DNA of 64,000 bases from Actinokineospora xionganensis (GTDB taxonomy: Bacteria > Actinomycetota > Actinomycetes > Mycobacteriales > Pseudonocardiaceae). Numbering within the stretch: the stretch's first letter is position 1; each line of letters begins with the position of its first letter. The position numbers were made by a program, and so were the translations under genes. The notes beneath the pieces were generated by a model, which was not told where the DNA came from, ran no database searches, and saw nothing but the letters and a program-made list of their open reading frames with translations. Below are positions 56,908-64,000 of this stretch, piece after piece. The DNA lies in contig NZ_JABVED010000003.1 of NCBI RefSeq assembly GCF_014323725.1, forward strand, positions 124,001 through 188,000, written 5' to 3'.

Positions 56908-57965
56908 CCAAGCCGACGCTGGCCCTCGTGGGCGCCACGGGCGCCGTGGGCACCGTGATGATCGACATCATGAACGGCCGCAAGGAATGGCCGTGGGGTG
57001 AGGTCCGGCTGATCGCGTCGCCGCGGTCGGCGGGCAAGAAGCTCACCGTGCGCGGCGAGGAGCTGACGGTGATCGCCTTGGCGCCGGAGGTCTTCGACGG
57101 CGTCGACGTCGCCATGTTCGACGTTCCCGACGAGGTCTCGGCCCAGTGGGCCCCGATCGCCGCTTCCCGTGGCGCGGTCGCCGTCGACAACTCCGGGGCG
57201 TTCCGGATGGACGCCGATGTGCCGCTGGTGGTGCCGGAGGTCAACAGCGACAAGATCGCCGACCGCCCCCGGGGCATCATCGCCAACCCGAACTGCACCA
57301 CCCTGTCGATGATGGCCGCCATCGGCGCGCTGCACCGCGAGTTCGAGCTGCGGGAACTCGTGGTCGCCTCCTACCAGGCGGCTTCGGGCGCCGGGCAGGA
57401 CGGAATCGACCGCCTCCAGGCCGAGTACGCCGCCGTGGCGGGCAAGGACCTGGGCGGCCGGGCGGGCGACGTCCGCGAGGCCCTTGCCGCCGCGGGCCTG
57501 TCGCAGGAGGGCTCGCCCTTCCCGGCGCCGCTCGCGCTGAACGTCATCCCGTGGGCGGGCTCGCTCAAGGAGGACGGCTGGGCCAGCGAGGAGCTGAAGG
57601 TCCGCAACGAGTCCCGCAAGATCCTCGGCATCGAGGACCTGAAGGTCTCGGCCACCTGCGTCCGCGTGCCCGTGGTCACCACGCACTCGCTCGCCGTCCA
57701 CGCGCGGTTCGCCCGCCCGGTGACGGTCGAGCAGGCCCGGGGGATCTTCTCGGCGCAGCCGTCGGTGGTGCTGGTGGACGACCCGGAGAAGGGCCAGTTC
57801 CCGACCCCGGCCGACGTGGTGGGCGGCGACCCGACCTACGTCGGACGCATCCGCCAGGCGTTGGACTTCCCGAACACCCTGGACTTCTTCGTCTGCGGTG
57901 ACAACCTGCGCAAGGGCGCCGCGCTCAACACCTACGAGATCGCGGAGCAGCTGGCCAAGCGCTAA
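56904..57965 (+). CDS. asd: aspartate-semialdehyde dehydrogenase
   Basis: A 353-residue enzyme that reduces aspartyl phosphate to the semialdehyde with NADPH. Rossmann motif [12 protein letters not shown] is at 8-19, catalytic Cys131 in NPNCTT, and the substrate-binding region [12 protein letters not shown]. Its ATG overlaps the lysC stop as ATGA; the ask-asd operon is conserved across actinobacteria. A 15-bp terminator follows. Confidence 0.95.
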   Translation: MTKPTLALVGATGAVGTVMIDIMNGRKEWPWGEVRLIASPRSAGKKLTVRGEELTVIALAPEVFDGVDVAMFDVPDEVSAQWAPIAASRGAVAVDNSGAFRMDADVPLVVPEVNSDKIADRPRGIIANPNCTTLSMMAAIGALHREFELRELVVASYQAASGAGQDGIDRLQAEYAAVAGKDLGGRAGDVREALAAAGLSQEGSPFPAPLALNVIPWAGSLKEDGWASEELKVRNESRKILGIEDLKVSATCVRVPVVTTHSLAVHARFARPVTVEQARGIFSAQPSVVLVDDPEKGQFPTPADVVGGDPTYVGRIRQALDFPNTLDFFVCGDNLRKGAALNTYEIAEQLAKR

Positions 57966-57982
57966 GCCTTCGACACAGACCA

Positions 57983-58016
57983 GCGGGCCGCGACGGAGAA
58001 TTCCGTCGCGGCCCGC
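57983..58016. terminator. bidirectional hairpin terminator
   Basis: Perfect 15-bp stem GCGGGCCGCGACGGA (57983-57997) with its complement at 58002-58016, loop GAAT; between asd and the convergent LPXTG gene. Confidence 0.87.
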
Positions 58017-58034
58017 CTGTCTGTCTCAGGTGGT

Positions 58035-59765
58035 TCAGTTTGCCTTGGCGCGCCTGCGGTTGGCGGCGATCAGGAACACGGCCCCGGCGAGCAGGGTGGT
58101 CAGGCCGCCGACAGACAGCCAGACCACGTTCGCGCCGGTGTCCGGCAGGTTTCCGGACCGCGCCTGCGGAGCAGGAGCCGCCGGGGGCGCGGTGGGCACG
58201 GTCGTCACTGGGTTCGGCGTGGGATCAGCGTCGACACCCGGCTTCAACTCGACCTCGAAGTCGCAGGAATACCAGCAGCCATTGCCCTTCACCAGGACTC
58301 GGTATCCCTCGGGGTTGAACACGGTCCACGGTCCGTTGACGTCCGCGAGGTAGATCCCGGCGGGCGTGTCCTTGAACTCGGCGACGCCCTTGCCATTGGT
58401 GCGCGCGCTCGCCACGACCTTGGCGGTGTCCGGGTCGACCAGCTGCACGTCGACGCCCTCGATGGTCTCGCCTTCGTCCGACCAGCCGTTGCCGTTGCCG
58501 TCCTGGAATGCGACGGTGCGCACGGTGCCGGTGGCGTCGGTGATGAGGCGGGCGCTGTCGCCGGCCTCAGCGTTGTTTCGGCCGTCCCAGCCGAAGTCGC
58601 ACTCGGCGACCACGACGCCGTAGTCCCCATAGGCAACCGGGATGATCTCGCTGACCTCGAACGTCTCGGTCTTGCCCGGTGCGATGCTGACGCCCTTGCG
58701 GTCCCAAGGGAAATCACCCCAGCCGGGGCCCGTCCCCTGCAGCCCAGGGCCTTCGCCGCTGCGGTTGCAGGCCACGTTGATGCCGACCATCGGAACCGTG
58801 CCAGTGTTCGTCAGAGTGACGACGAGTTCGGCGGTGCCGCCTGGTTTGTAGCTGTCCTGCTTGAACTTGACCGACGCGGTCAGACCCTCGTTGAACGGGC
58901 GGACGCCGCGCAGCTTGAGATCCATGTTGCCGTCGGACAGGTCGACCTGCACGGCCGTGTACCGGAACGTCCAGTCGCCGACCTCCGGAAACACCGAGTG
59001 CGGGACGGGAGCGAGTCGATCGAAGGTGAATCGACCCTCGGCGTCGGTCTTGACTGTCAGCCGCCCATTTTGGACGAGGCTGTTGTCTGCTGTCACGGTG
59101 GCGTCTGCCGCGACCTCACCGGCGTCGATCTTCTCGTTGCCGTTCTTGTCGAGGTAGACGACACCCGCGATCTTCCCGTGGACCTGTTTCAGCGCGGCGG
59201 TCATTGTGAACGAGGTCGATCGGTGGCTGAAGTCGCCGGACTGGACCCACCCCGTGAGGACGGCGGTAGTGGCGTTCGGGTCGCCCACGACGCCTTCGAG
59301 CTCATGGGTGTGGCTCTGGCCCGCGTCGAGCTGGACACCGGCTTCGATCTTGCTCCGGCTCTGGTAGTGCAGGGTGATGGTGCTCTCGGGAGCGATCGGG
59401 TAGGCCGATGCCTTGAGCGGGCCCGCCGTCGTGTTGGTGATCTTGAGGGTGCCCTTGATCGGCTCACCGGTCTGGTACGAGGTCTTGTCGAGAGTGACCT
59501 CCACCGCGAACGGCTGCACAGGGTTGGCATCGGCCTGGTCTGCGGGCTTCTGCTGCGGTGGCGCCACCGACTCGGCGGGCGCGCTCGGCGCGGCGGACGA
59601 CGGCTCCGGCGCGGGCTCCGACACCGGGGCCGAGGGCTCGGCCGACACCGACGACGGTGCGGGATCGGGCTCGACCGGTTGGGCGTGGGCTGGTGCGGTG
59701 ACCAGCATTCCCGCGGCCACGGCGCACGCGGCGGCCGTCACCCGGGCATGGCGGAACAAGGACAT
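58035..59765 (-). CDS. LPXTG-anchored surface protein with SdrD-B-like domains
   Basis: A 576-residue exported protein: signal peptide (VTAAACAVAAGMLVTAPAHA), a Pro/Ala/Ser/Glu-rich stalk (about 30-85), a beta-sandwich domain (VEVTLDKTSYQTGEPIKGTL), SdrD_B/Cna_B-like domains beginning KIAGVVYLDKNGNEKIDAGE (about 205) and TVAFQDGNGNGWSDEGE (about 430), each with DxNxDG-like calcium-binding loops, then a Pro-rich spacer, LPDTG, membrane helix and RRRAK tail. Anchored to the wall by a sortase not in this window. ATG 59765 follows TTGGAG. Adhesion or structural role inferred. Confidence 0.85.
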   Translation of the reverse strand: MSLFRHARVTAAACAVAAGMLVTAPAHAQPVEPDPAPSSVSAEPSAPVSEPAPEPSSAAPSAPAESVAPPQQKPADQADANPVQPFAVEVTLDKTSYQTGEPIKGTLKITNTTAGPLKASAYPIAPESTITLHYQSRSKIEAGVQLDAGQSHTHELEGVVGDPNATTAVLTGWVQSGDFSHRSTSFTMTAALKQVHGKIAGVVYLDKNGNEKIDAGEVAADATVTADNSLVQNGRLTVKTDAEGRFTFDRLAPVPHSVFPEVGDWTFRYTAVQVDLSDGNMDLKLRGVRPFNEGLTASVKFKQDSYKPGGTAELVVTLTNTGTVPMVGINVACNRSGEGPGLQGTGPGWGDFPWDRKGVSIAPGKTETFEVSEIIPVAYGDYGVVVAECDFGWDGRNNAEAGDSARLITDATGTVRTVAFQDGNGNGWSDEGETIEGVDVQLVDPDTAKVVASARTNGKGVAEFKDTPAGIYLADVNGPWTVFNPEGYRVLVKGNGCWYSCDFEVELKPGVDADPTPNPVTTVPTAPPAAPAPQARSGNLPDTGANVVWLSVGGLTTLLAGAVFLIAANRRRAKAN

Positions 59766-59858
59766 GAAAGCAAACTCCAATTGACCACGGCCGTCCCCGA
59801 GCCGGCCCCCAGTGCCGGCTGCGAACGCGTCCGGCGCGGGAAGACTAGACGAGTGGAG

Positions 59859-60062
59859 TCACGCGAGAGCGGTCGGGCGCACGGCGTTGGGCCATTCGGA
59901 GCAGGTCAGACGTGCGGGGGCCCAAGCGCTCGCGGGGAAGCTGAGCGTGCCGCCGGTGGGGTTCTTGGAGTCCCGGACACGCACGGTGGCTGAGTAGGCG
60001 ATCTCCACACAGTCGGCTTGACCGGCACCGCTGAAGGTCGATTTCCGCCACTCTGTGCGCAT
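59859..60062 (-). CDS. DUF397 domain protein
   Basis: A 67-residue actinobacterial DUF397 protein: WRKSTFSGAGQADCVEIAY, then VRVRDSKNPTGGTLSFPASAW. Together with the XRE/DUF5753 gene 6 nt upstream it forms the widespread pair that includes WhiJ- and BldB-associated regulators; the small protein is thought to bind or antagonise the DNA-binding partner, and some pairs act as toxin-antitoxin modules. Confidence 0.9.
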   Translation of the reverse strand: MRTEWRKSTFSGAGQADCVEIAYSATVRVRDSKNPTGGTLSFPASAWAPARLTCSEWPNAVRPTALA

Positions 60063-60068
60063 GCCGTT

Positions 60069-60911
60069 TCAGCTCCGTTCGTAATCGGCCGCCATCCTGG
60101 TCAGGAAGTTCACCGTATCGGCGGACCCCAACGCGACCTTCACGAGCTTAGCTGCCCTGCCCTGGAACTTCTTGATCTCTTCAGGGGCATCCAGGAACCC
60201 GGATACTGCTTCGGTCTCGACGTAGACGATCGGAGGGGTCGATCGGAACTCAAACAGGGAGAACATCCCGGGGTTGGGATATCCGCCGTGCCGGAACGGG
60301 ATCACGAGGATGTTCAGGTTAGGCATGCGCGCTCTCCCGATCAGCCAGTGGATCTGCTGGGCCATTACCTCCGATCCGCCATATGGCCTGCGCAAAACGG
60401 CTTCATCGAGGATGGCCACGTACTTTGGGCCATTTGGACTCATCAACACCTTCTGGCGTTCGAGGCGTGCCGCCACCATCGCCTCTTGATCAGTTCCGGT
60501 GATGTCCTCCGAGGCATGGAGTGCCCGGGCGTAGGCAGGTGTTTGCAGGAGACCAGGAACGATCGAGTGCGCGAAGTTCACGAGCACGTCCGCCTCAGCC
60601 TCGAAGCCCGCCAATGCGGGTAGCAAGTGGGGCAGCCGGTCGCCGGTCTCCAGCCATTCCCGGGCGTTCAGGTTCTCCGCCAATTCCAGCAGCCACGTCC
60701 TTTTCGGCCCGGTCACCCCATAGACCGCCAGCAGTGCCGCGACATCCGTGATGTGCGATATCCGCTTCGCTTTCTCCGTGCGATTCAGCGTCGCAGTGGA
60801 GGTTCCGATGCGCGCGGCCGCTTTCTGGGTGTTCAGGCCGGACTGCGCCCGAAGGACCTTCAACTCCATCGCCAAGGCCCGCATCCGGGCGGGCAGCCTG
60901 TTGCTGATCAT
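60069..60911 (-). CDS. XRE-family regulator with DUF5753 domain
   Basis: A 280-residue protein: N-terminal helix-turn-helix (LKVLRAQSGLNTQKAAARIGTSTATLNRTEKAKR, about 18-51) and C-terminal DUF5753 from about 100 (FAHSIVPGLLQTPAYARAL; AILDEAVLRRPYGG; NILVIPFRHGGYPN). Typical actinobacterial partner of DUF397 genes in development, antibiotic regulation or TA-like modules. Binding sites are not known. Confidence 0.91.
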   Translation of the reverse strand: MISNRLPARMRALAMELKVLRAQSGLNTQKAAARIGTSTATLNRTEKAKRISHITDVAALLAVYGVTGPKRTWLLELAENLNAREWLETGDRLPHLLPALAGFEAEADVLVNFAHSIVPGLLQTPAYARALHASEDITGTDQEAMVAARLERQKVLMSPNGPKYVAILDEAVLRRPYGGSEVMAQQIHWLIGRARMPNLNILVIPFRHGGYPNPGMFSLFEFRSTPPIVYVETEAVSGFLDAPEEIKKFQGRAAKLVKVALGSADTVNFLTRMAADYERS

Positions 60912-61053
60912 CGACCCATGACAACGGTCCTTCCCACCCGCCGCAACCTGCCCGAACGGTGTAACCGTCGCGGGTGGTGAGATCGCGACCCGGCAGGATC
61001 GCCCTCATCTCCCTTTCGTAGGCTGTCGCGCGGACAGCGCGGAGGGGGAACTC

Positions 61054-62808
61054 ATGGCCGAGCCGAGACTGGTCGCCGGGCGCTACGCACTACTTGGGGA
61101 ACTGGGCCGCGGCGGCATGGGTGTCGTCTGGCTCGCTGAGGATCGGGTCATCGGCAGGCGGGTCGCGCTCAAGGAGCTGCCGTTCCCGCCCGGCCACGAC
61201 CCCGCGGTCTTCCAGGAACGTGTCCTGCGCGAGGCGCGGACGGCGGGCGGGCTCAACGACCCCGCGATCGTCACCGTGTACGACGTGTCGTTCGACCAGG
61301 GCTTCGCCTACCTGGTCATGGAACTGGTCCAGGCCCCTACGCTCGCTGACCTCATCGCCGCGGGCCCGCTGGCCGAGGCCAGGGTCGTGACGATCGCCCG
61401 CCAGGTGCTCGGCGCGCTGAAGAGCGCGCACGACGCGGGGATCGTGCACCGCGACGTCAAGCCGAGCAACATCATGGTGCTGCCCGGCGACCGGGTGAAG
61501 CTCGCCGACTTCGGCATCGCCCGCGGCGTCGACGACCCGAGCCTCACCGCGACCGGCGGCATCATGGGCTCCCCGGGCTACATGGCGCCGGAGCTGTTCG
61601 CCGGGGCGCAGCCCGCGCCCGCGTCCGACCTGTGGTCGCTCGGCGCGACCCTCTTCCACGCGGTCGAGGGCAAAGCGCCGTTCACGCGGACCACCACGGC
61701 CGCCACCATGCACGCCATCCTCACCGAGCGTCCCCAGCCCAGCCGCTGCGGCGAGCCCCTCAGCTCCCTGCTCAACGGCCTGTTGAGCCAGGACCCGGCG
61801 CAGCGGCTCACCGGCACCAGGGCCGCCGCTCTGCTCGGCGCGCCCGCGGACACGGACGCGACCGTCACGTTCGCGCCGGTCGCCGCCCCGGACGGCTCCA
61901 CCGAACTTGTCGCCCCGGTCGCCGAGTCCACCGAACTCGTCGCAGGCCCCACCATGGCGGTCGTCGCCCCGCGGCGCTCGACCCGCGAGAACGTGATGGA
62001 CACTGTGGCGCCCGTGGCCCCCGCGGCCCCGGCGTGGGTGAGCGACGACCCGTGGGACGAGAAGAAGGGCGCCAGCCGCAAGGTGCCCGCGCTCCTGGCG
62101 GGGGCGGCGGCGGTCGTCGTCGCCGCGCTGGTGGCGGTCTTCGTGCTCGTCCCCGGGGATGAGGGCACCCCGACGGCGATGCCGGTCGTGGACAAGCAGA
62201 CCCAGTCGTCGACCCCGCCCGCCACGCTGACGGAGACCCCGACGTCCTCTTCCGGCGCGCCCAGTTCCTCCACCGCGCCGCCGAGCAGCAGCGAATCAGG
62301 CGCACCGTCTTCGGGGCCCGCGGCTTCCGGCTCGGTCAAGCCCACGACGGCTTCGCCGGGCCAGCCCGTCCCGCCCAAGCCGACCACGGGGGTCTCGGCG
62401 GGCCCCACGACCACGCCGCCGCCGACGTGGACGCGCATCACGGTCACCCGCTACAACCACCCGACCGGCTGGCACGTCCTCACCACCCCGGCCTACCCCG
62501 CGCCCGCCGGCTACAGTCGCGAATTCCCCCTCGGCGCGCTGTCCGCGAAGCCGACGGCAGGCACCAAGAAGCTGTACTCCTGCAAGCAGAACGCCTCGGA
62601 GGACCACTTCACGTCGGCCGACCAGAGCGGCGGCTGCGAGGGCCACAAGGTGATCGGCCTGCTCGGCTACATCTTCACCGCGCCCCCGGAGGGCGCGAAG
62701 TCGGCCTCGCTGTACCGCTGCACGTACAGCGGCGGCCACTTCGACTCGATCCACTCCGACTGCGAGGGCTACAAGCAGGAATTCCGACTCGGCTACCTGC
62801 TGATCTGA
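61054..62808 (+). CDS. membrane serine/threonine protein kinase with extracytoplasmic DUF5648-like repeats
   Basis: A 584-residue Hanks-type kinase. G-loop LGRGGMGVVWLAED, Lys40 in RVALKELPF, HRDVKPSN, ADFGIARG and GSPGYMAPE are all present, so the kinase is probably active. One membrane helix lies at about 345-367 (VPALLAGAAAVVVAALVAVFVL). A Ser/Thr/Pro-rich stalk follows, and the outer domain has three tandem motifs: YNHPTGWHVLTT, LYSCKQNASEDHFTSADQ and LYRCTYSGGHFDSIHSD, each ending in E-F-x-LG or LGY, like DUF5648. The outer repeats may bind a wall-related ligand. AGGGGGAACTC precedes the ATG. Confidence 0.92.
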   Translation: MAEPRLVAGRYALLGELGRGGMGVVWLAEDRVIGRRVALKELPFPPGHDPAVFQERVLREARTAGGLNDPAIVTVYDVSFDQGFAYLVMELVQAPTLADLIAAGPLAEARVVTIARQVLGALKSAHDAGIVHRDVKPSNIMVLPGDRVKLADFGIARGVDDPSLTATGGIMGSPGYMAPELFAGAQPAPASDLWSLGATLFHAVEGKAPFTRTTTAATMHAILTERPQPSRCGEPLSSLLNGLLSQDPAQRLTGTRAAALLGAPADTDATVTFAPVAAPDGSTELVAPVAESTELVAGPTMAVVAPRRSTRENVMDTVAPVAPAAPAWVSDDPWDEKKGASRKVPALLAGAAAVVVAALVAVFVLVPGDEGTPTAMPVVDKQTQSSTPPATLTETPTSSSGAPSSSTAPPSSSESGAPSSGPAASGSVKPTTASPGQPVPPKPTTGVSAGPTTTPPPTWTRITVTRYNHPTGWHVLTTPAYPAPAGYSREFPLGALSAKPTAGTKKLYSCKQNASEDHFTSADQSGGCEGHKVIGLLGYIFTAPPEGAKSASLYRCTYSGGHFDSIHSDCEGYKQEFRLGYLLI

Positions 62809-62813
62809 CAAGC

Positions 62814-62850
62814 AAGCGCAGGCCACCGCCATGGGCGATGGCCTGCGCTT
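62814..62850 (+). terminator. hairpin terminator
   Basis: AAGCGCAGGCCA (62814-62825) pairs with TGGCCTGCGCTT (62839-62850), 6 nt after the kinase stop. Confidence 0.83.
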
Positions 62851-62852
62851 CG

Positions 62853-62959
62853 TCAGTGCCAAGCAGCGCCGATCAGTGTCGTTTCCGGCTGATCTGTGCG
62901 ACTCCCAGCTCACCCGGATTGATCAGTGCTGAATCAGTGCCGATCGGTGCTGATCAGGG
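62853..62959. repeat. cluster of GATCAGTGC-like motifs
   Basis: Seven irregularly spaced near-copies of GATCAGTGC in about 107 bp: starts near 62853 (TCAGTGCC), 62871, 62891 (GATCTGTGC), 62921, 62932 (AATCAGTGC), 62942 (GATCGGTGC) and 62952 (GATCAGGGC). They occupy the whole gap between the kinase terminator and the 3' end of the proline-rich gene. Confidence 0.55.
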
Positions 62960-63775
62960 CCGCTGGGGGCCTGGTACGGGCTCCGGCAGCTCGACCGGCG
63001 GTGCGGGCTCTTCAACGGGCGGTGCGGGCTCTTCAACGGGCGGTGCGGGTTCCTCAACGGGCGGTGCGGGTTCCTCGACCGGCGGTGCGGGTTCCTCAAC
63101 GGGCGGTGCGGGTTCCTCGACCGGCGGTGCGGGTTCCTCAACGGGCGGTGCGGGTTCCTCGACCGGCGGTGCGGGTTCCTCAACGGGCGGTGCGGGCTCT
63201 TCAACCGGGGGTGCGGGTTCCTCGACCGGCGGTGCGGGCTCTTCAACCGGGGGTGCGGGTTCCTCGACCGGCGGTGCGGGCTCTTCAACCGGCGGTGCGG
63301 GCTCCTCGACCGGCGGCGCAGGCGGCTCCTCCGGCGGAGCCTCGTCCTTCACGCACTCGCCCTCGGTCAACTTGTCGAGCGCCTTGGCTGCGCCCTCGGC
63401 CTCGGCGCCCACGGCGGCGGCATTGGCCTCAGCCGAGGTCACCAACGCGATCGCACTGTACAAATGGGACAGTAGCTTCGCGGTGGCCTCGTGACAGGAG
63501 TCGAGCTCCACGCCCTCGCCCGGTGGCACCTCCGGCAGGCACTCGTCGGTCTGCAGCGTGGTCACGAGAGTCCGGAACGACGTGACGAGGTCTGTGGTCG
63601 TCGCGAGATCCGGCGTCTCGGCCTGCGCTTCTTCACTCAGCGCGGCCAGGTTGGCCTTCAAGCTGTCGATCGATTCACTGCACGTCTCGGTTGGTTCAGC
63701 GGCGGCCGACGGCACGCCGAGGCCCACCAGACCGGTGGCAGCGGCGGCCAAACCAATGGCCAATTTCCTGAACAT
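62954..63775 (-). CDS. secreted PAPPVEE-repeat protein
   Basis: A 273-residue protein. The signal peptide (LAIGLAAAATGLVGLGVPSAAA) is followed by an all-helical domain of about 115 residues with four cysteines (ETCSES, DECLPE, DSCHEA, GECVKD), then about 16 copies of the heptad PAPPVEE and a short PVPGPQRP end. No LPXTG or membrane tail, so it is released or wall-associated through its stalk. ATG 63775 is preferred over GTG 63784 because GGGGAAG lies about 10 nt upstream. Function unknown. Confidence 0.83.
   Translation of the reverse strand: MFRKLAIGLAAAATGLVGLGVPSAAAEPTETCSESIDSLKANLAALSEEAQAETPDLATTTDLVTSFRTLVTTLQTDECLPEVPPGEGVELDSCHEATAKLLSHLYSAIALVTSAEANAAAVGAEAEGAAKALDKLTEGECVKDEAPPEEPPAPPVEEPAPPVEEPAPPVEEPAPPVEEPAPPVEEPAPPVEEPAPPVEEPAPPVEEPAPPVEEPAPPVEEPAPPVEEPAPPVEEPAPPVEEPAPPVEEPAPPVEEPAPPVELPEPVPGPQRP
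62990..63330. repeat. 21-bp coding repeat (PAPPVEE), about 16 copies
   Basis: Direct repeats of 21 bp encode PAPPVEE on the minus strand. On the plus strand the units alternate between a ...TCAACGGGC and a ...TCGACCGGC version through copies 4-10, giving a 42-bp higher-order period, which implies duplication of two-unit blocks. Confidence 0.9.
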
Positions 63776-63831
63776 TCGGCTCACTTCCCCTGTTACGAGT
63801 TGAAGATCCGAAGTGCGTTCAGTCGTACGAC

Positions 63832-64000
63832 TCAGTCGTTGCCCGGGCTAGCCGATCGTAAGCACAGCTCCGACGGTTCCTCTTGCCAGGAACCGACATT
63901 CACCTTTTCGTGAAAACGCCAGGTAGCCGCCGCGACACCCGCCACGATCAGTCCACCGGCCCCCACGACGGCGAATCCCCAAGCGGGTGAACCATGATCG
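63832..64000 (-). CDS. C-terminal end of a membrane protein, cut by the window edge
   Basis: Reading in from the right edge on the minus strand: DHGSPAWGFAVVGAGGLIVA, continuing as a membrane helix GVAAATWRF, then a 25-residue hydrophilic cytoplasmic tail ending SPGND and TGA (63832-63834). It lies upstream of the proline-repeat gene on the same strand and could be cotranscribed. The family cannot be named from this part. Confidence 0.55.
   Translation of the reverse strand, partial: DHGSPAWGFAVVGAGGLIVAGVAAATWRFHEKVNVGSWQEEPSELCLRSASPGND

Noticed and set aside
63001-63330. Plus-strand Gly/Ser/Thr-rich repeat protein across the minisatellite
   Set aside because: The opposite strand gives a signal peptide, a cysteine-containing domain and a defined stalk; the plus frame has none of these.

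Overview
The window is about 70% G+C and reads as the chromosome of a filamentous or rare actinomycete, most likely Pseudonocardiales. The signs are GTG starts, 4-bp stop/start overlaps, long GC-rich hairpin terminators without strong U-tracts, DUF397/DUF5753 regulator pairs, an actinobacterial serine/threonine kinase, and gene linkages familiar from mycobacteria (amidase-ybaB-recR-dnaX, leuA with ask-asd, tyrA with tadA, an HisC-like aminotransferase). The genus is inferred from gene content; nothing in the window names it.

Layout. 1-5 kb: partial GntR regulator, TSUP permease, aminotransferase, a dienelactone-hydrolase-like protein lacking its catalytic residues, and a two-subunit CoA transferase. 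5.2-5.4 kb: tRNA-Ser(GCU) and tRNA-Arg(ACG). 6-12 kb: small unknowns, an MFS exporter, an ABC exporter with a divergent MarR/GbsR regulator (palindromic operator between them), SGNH hydrolase and SRPBCC protein. 12-19 kb: DUF885 protein, membrane-anchored unknowns, a thioester-type LPXTG surface protein, an MT0933-like antitoxin and an FN3 protein. 19-28 kb: tyrA, M20 amidohydrolase, tadA and partner, CsbD, tRNA-Ser(CGA), YrhB-type protein, secreted nuclease, pepP, DUF2786 protein. 28-38.7 kb: lectin-LysM protein, tRNA-Ser(GGA), SRP RNA, LLM oxidoreductase, dnaX, sigma factor with its membrane partner, a large tandem/inverted repeat, beta-propeller protein, amidase, ybaB-recR and a P-loop kinase. 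38.9-45 kb: a five-gene oligopeptide ABC importer headed by a small translationally coupled leader ORF. 45-50 kb: DinB protein, a frameshifted gene beside an AbiEii-type nucleotidyltransferase, alpha/beta hydrolase, and a deletion scar joining a flavin monooxygenase to a LuxR regulator. 50-58 kb: leuA with a Leu-codon leader peptide and attenuator hairpin, two paralogous small membrane proteins, nitroreductase, PIG-V-like glycosyltransferase, lysC-asd. 58-64 kb: a second LPXTG surface protein, DUF397/XRE pair, serine/threonine kinase, a PAPPVEE-repeat secreted protein and a partial membrane protein.

Most of the window is housekeeping. The most unusual signal is the element at 35040-35309. It has eight tandem 18-bp units on one side of a hairpin and two inverted units on the other, it supplies the TAA stop codons of both convergent neighbours, and it has a degenerate relative at 3516-3575 in the same kind of convergent context. 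Other non-gene signals are three convergent gene pairs that share exactly one CTAG as both stop codons, the leuA leader peptide, the dpp-type leader ORF, and a strong hairpin between the binding-protein and permease genes of the importer.
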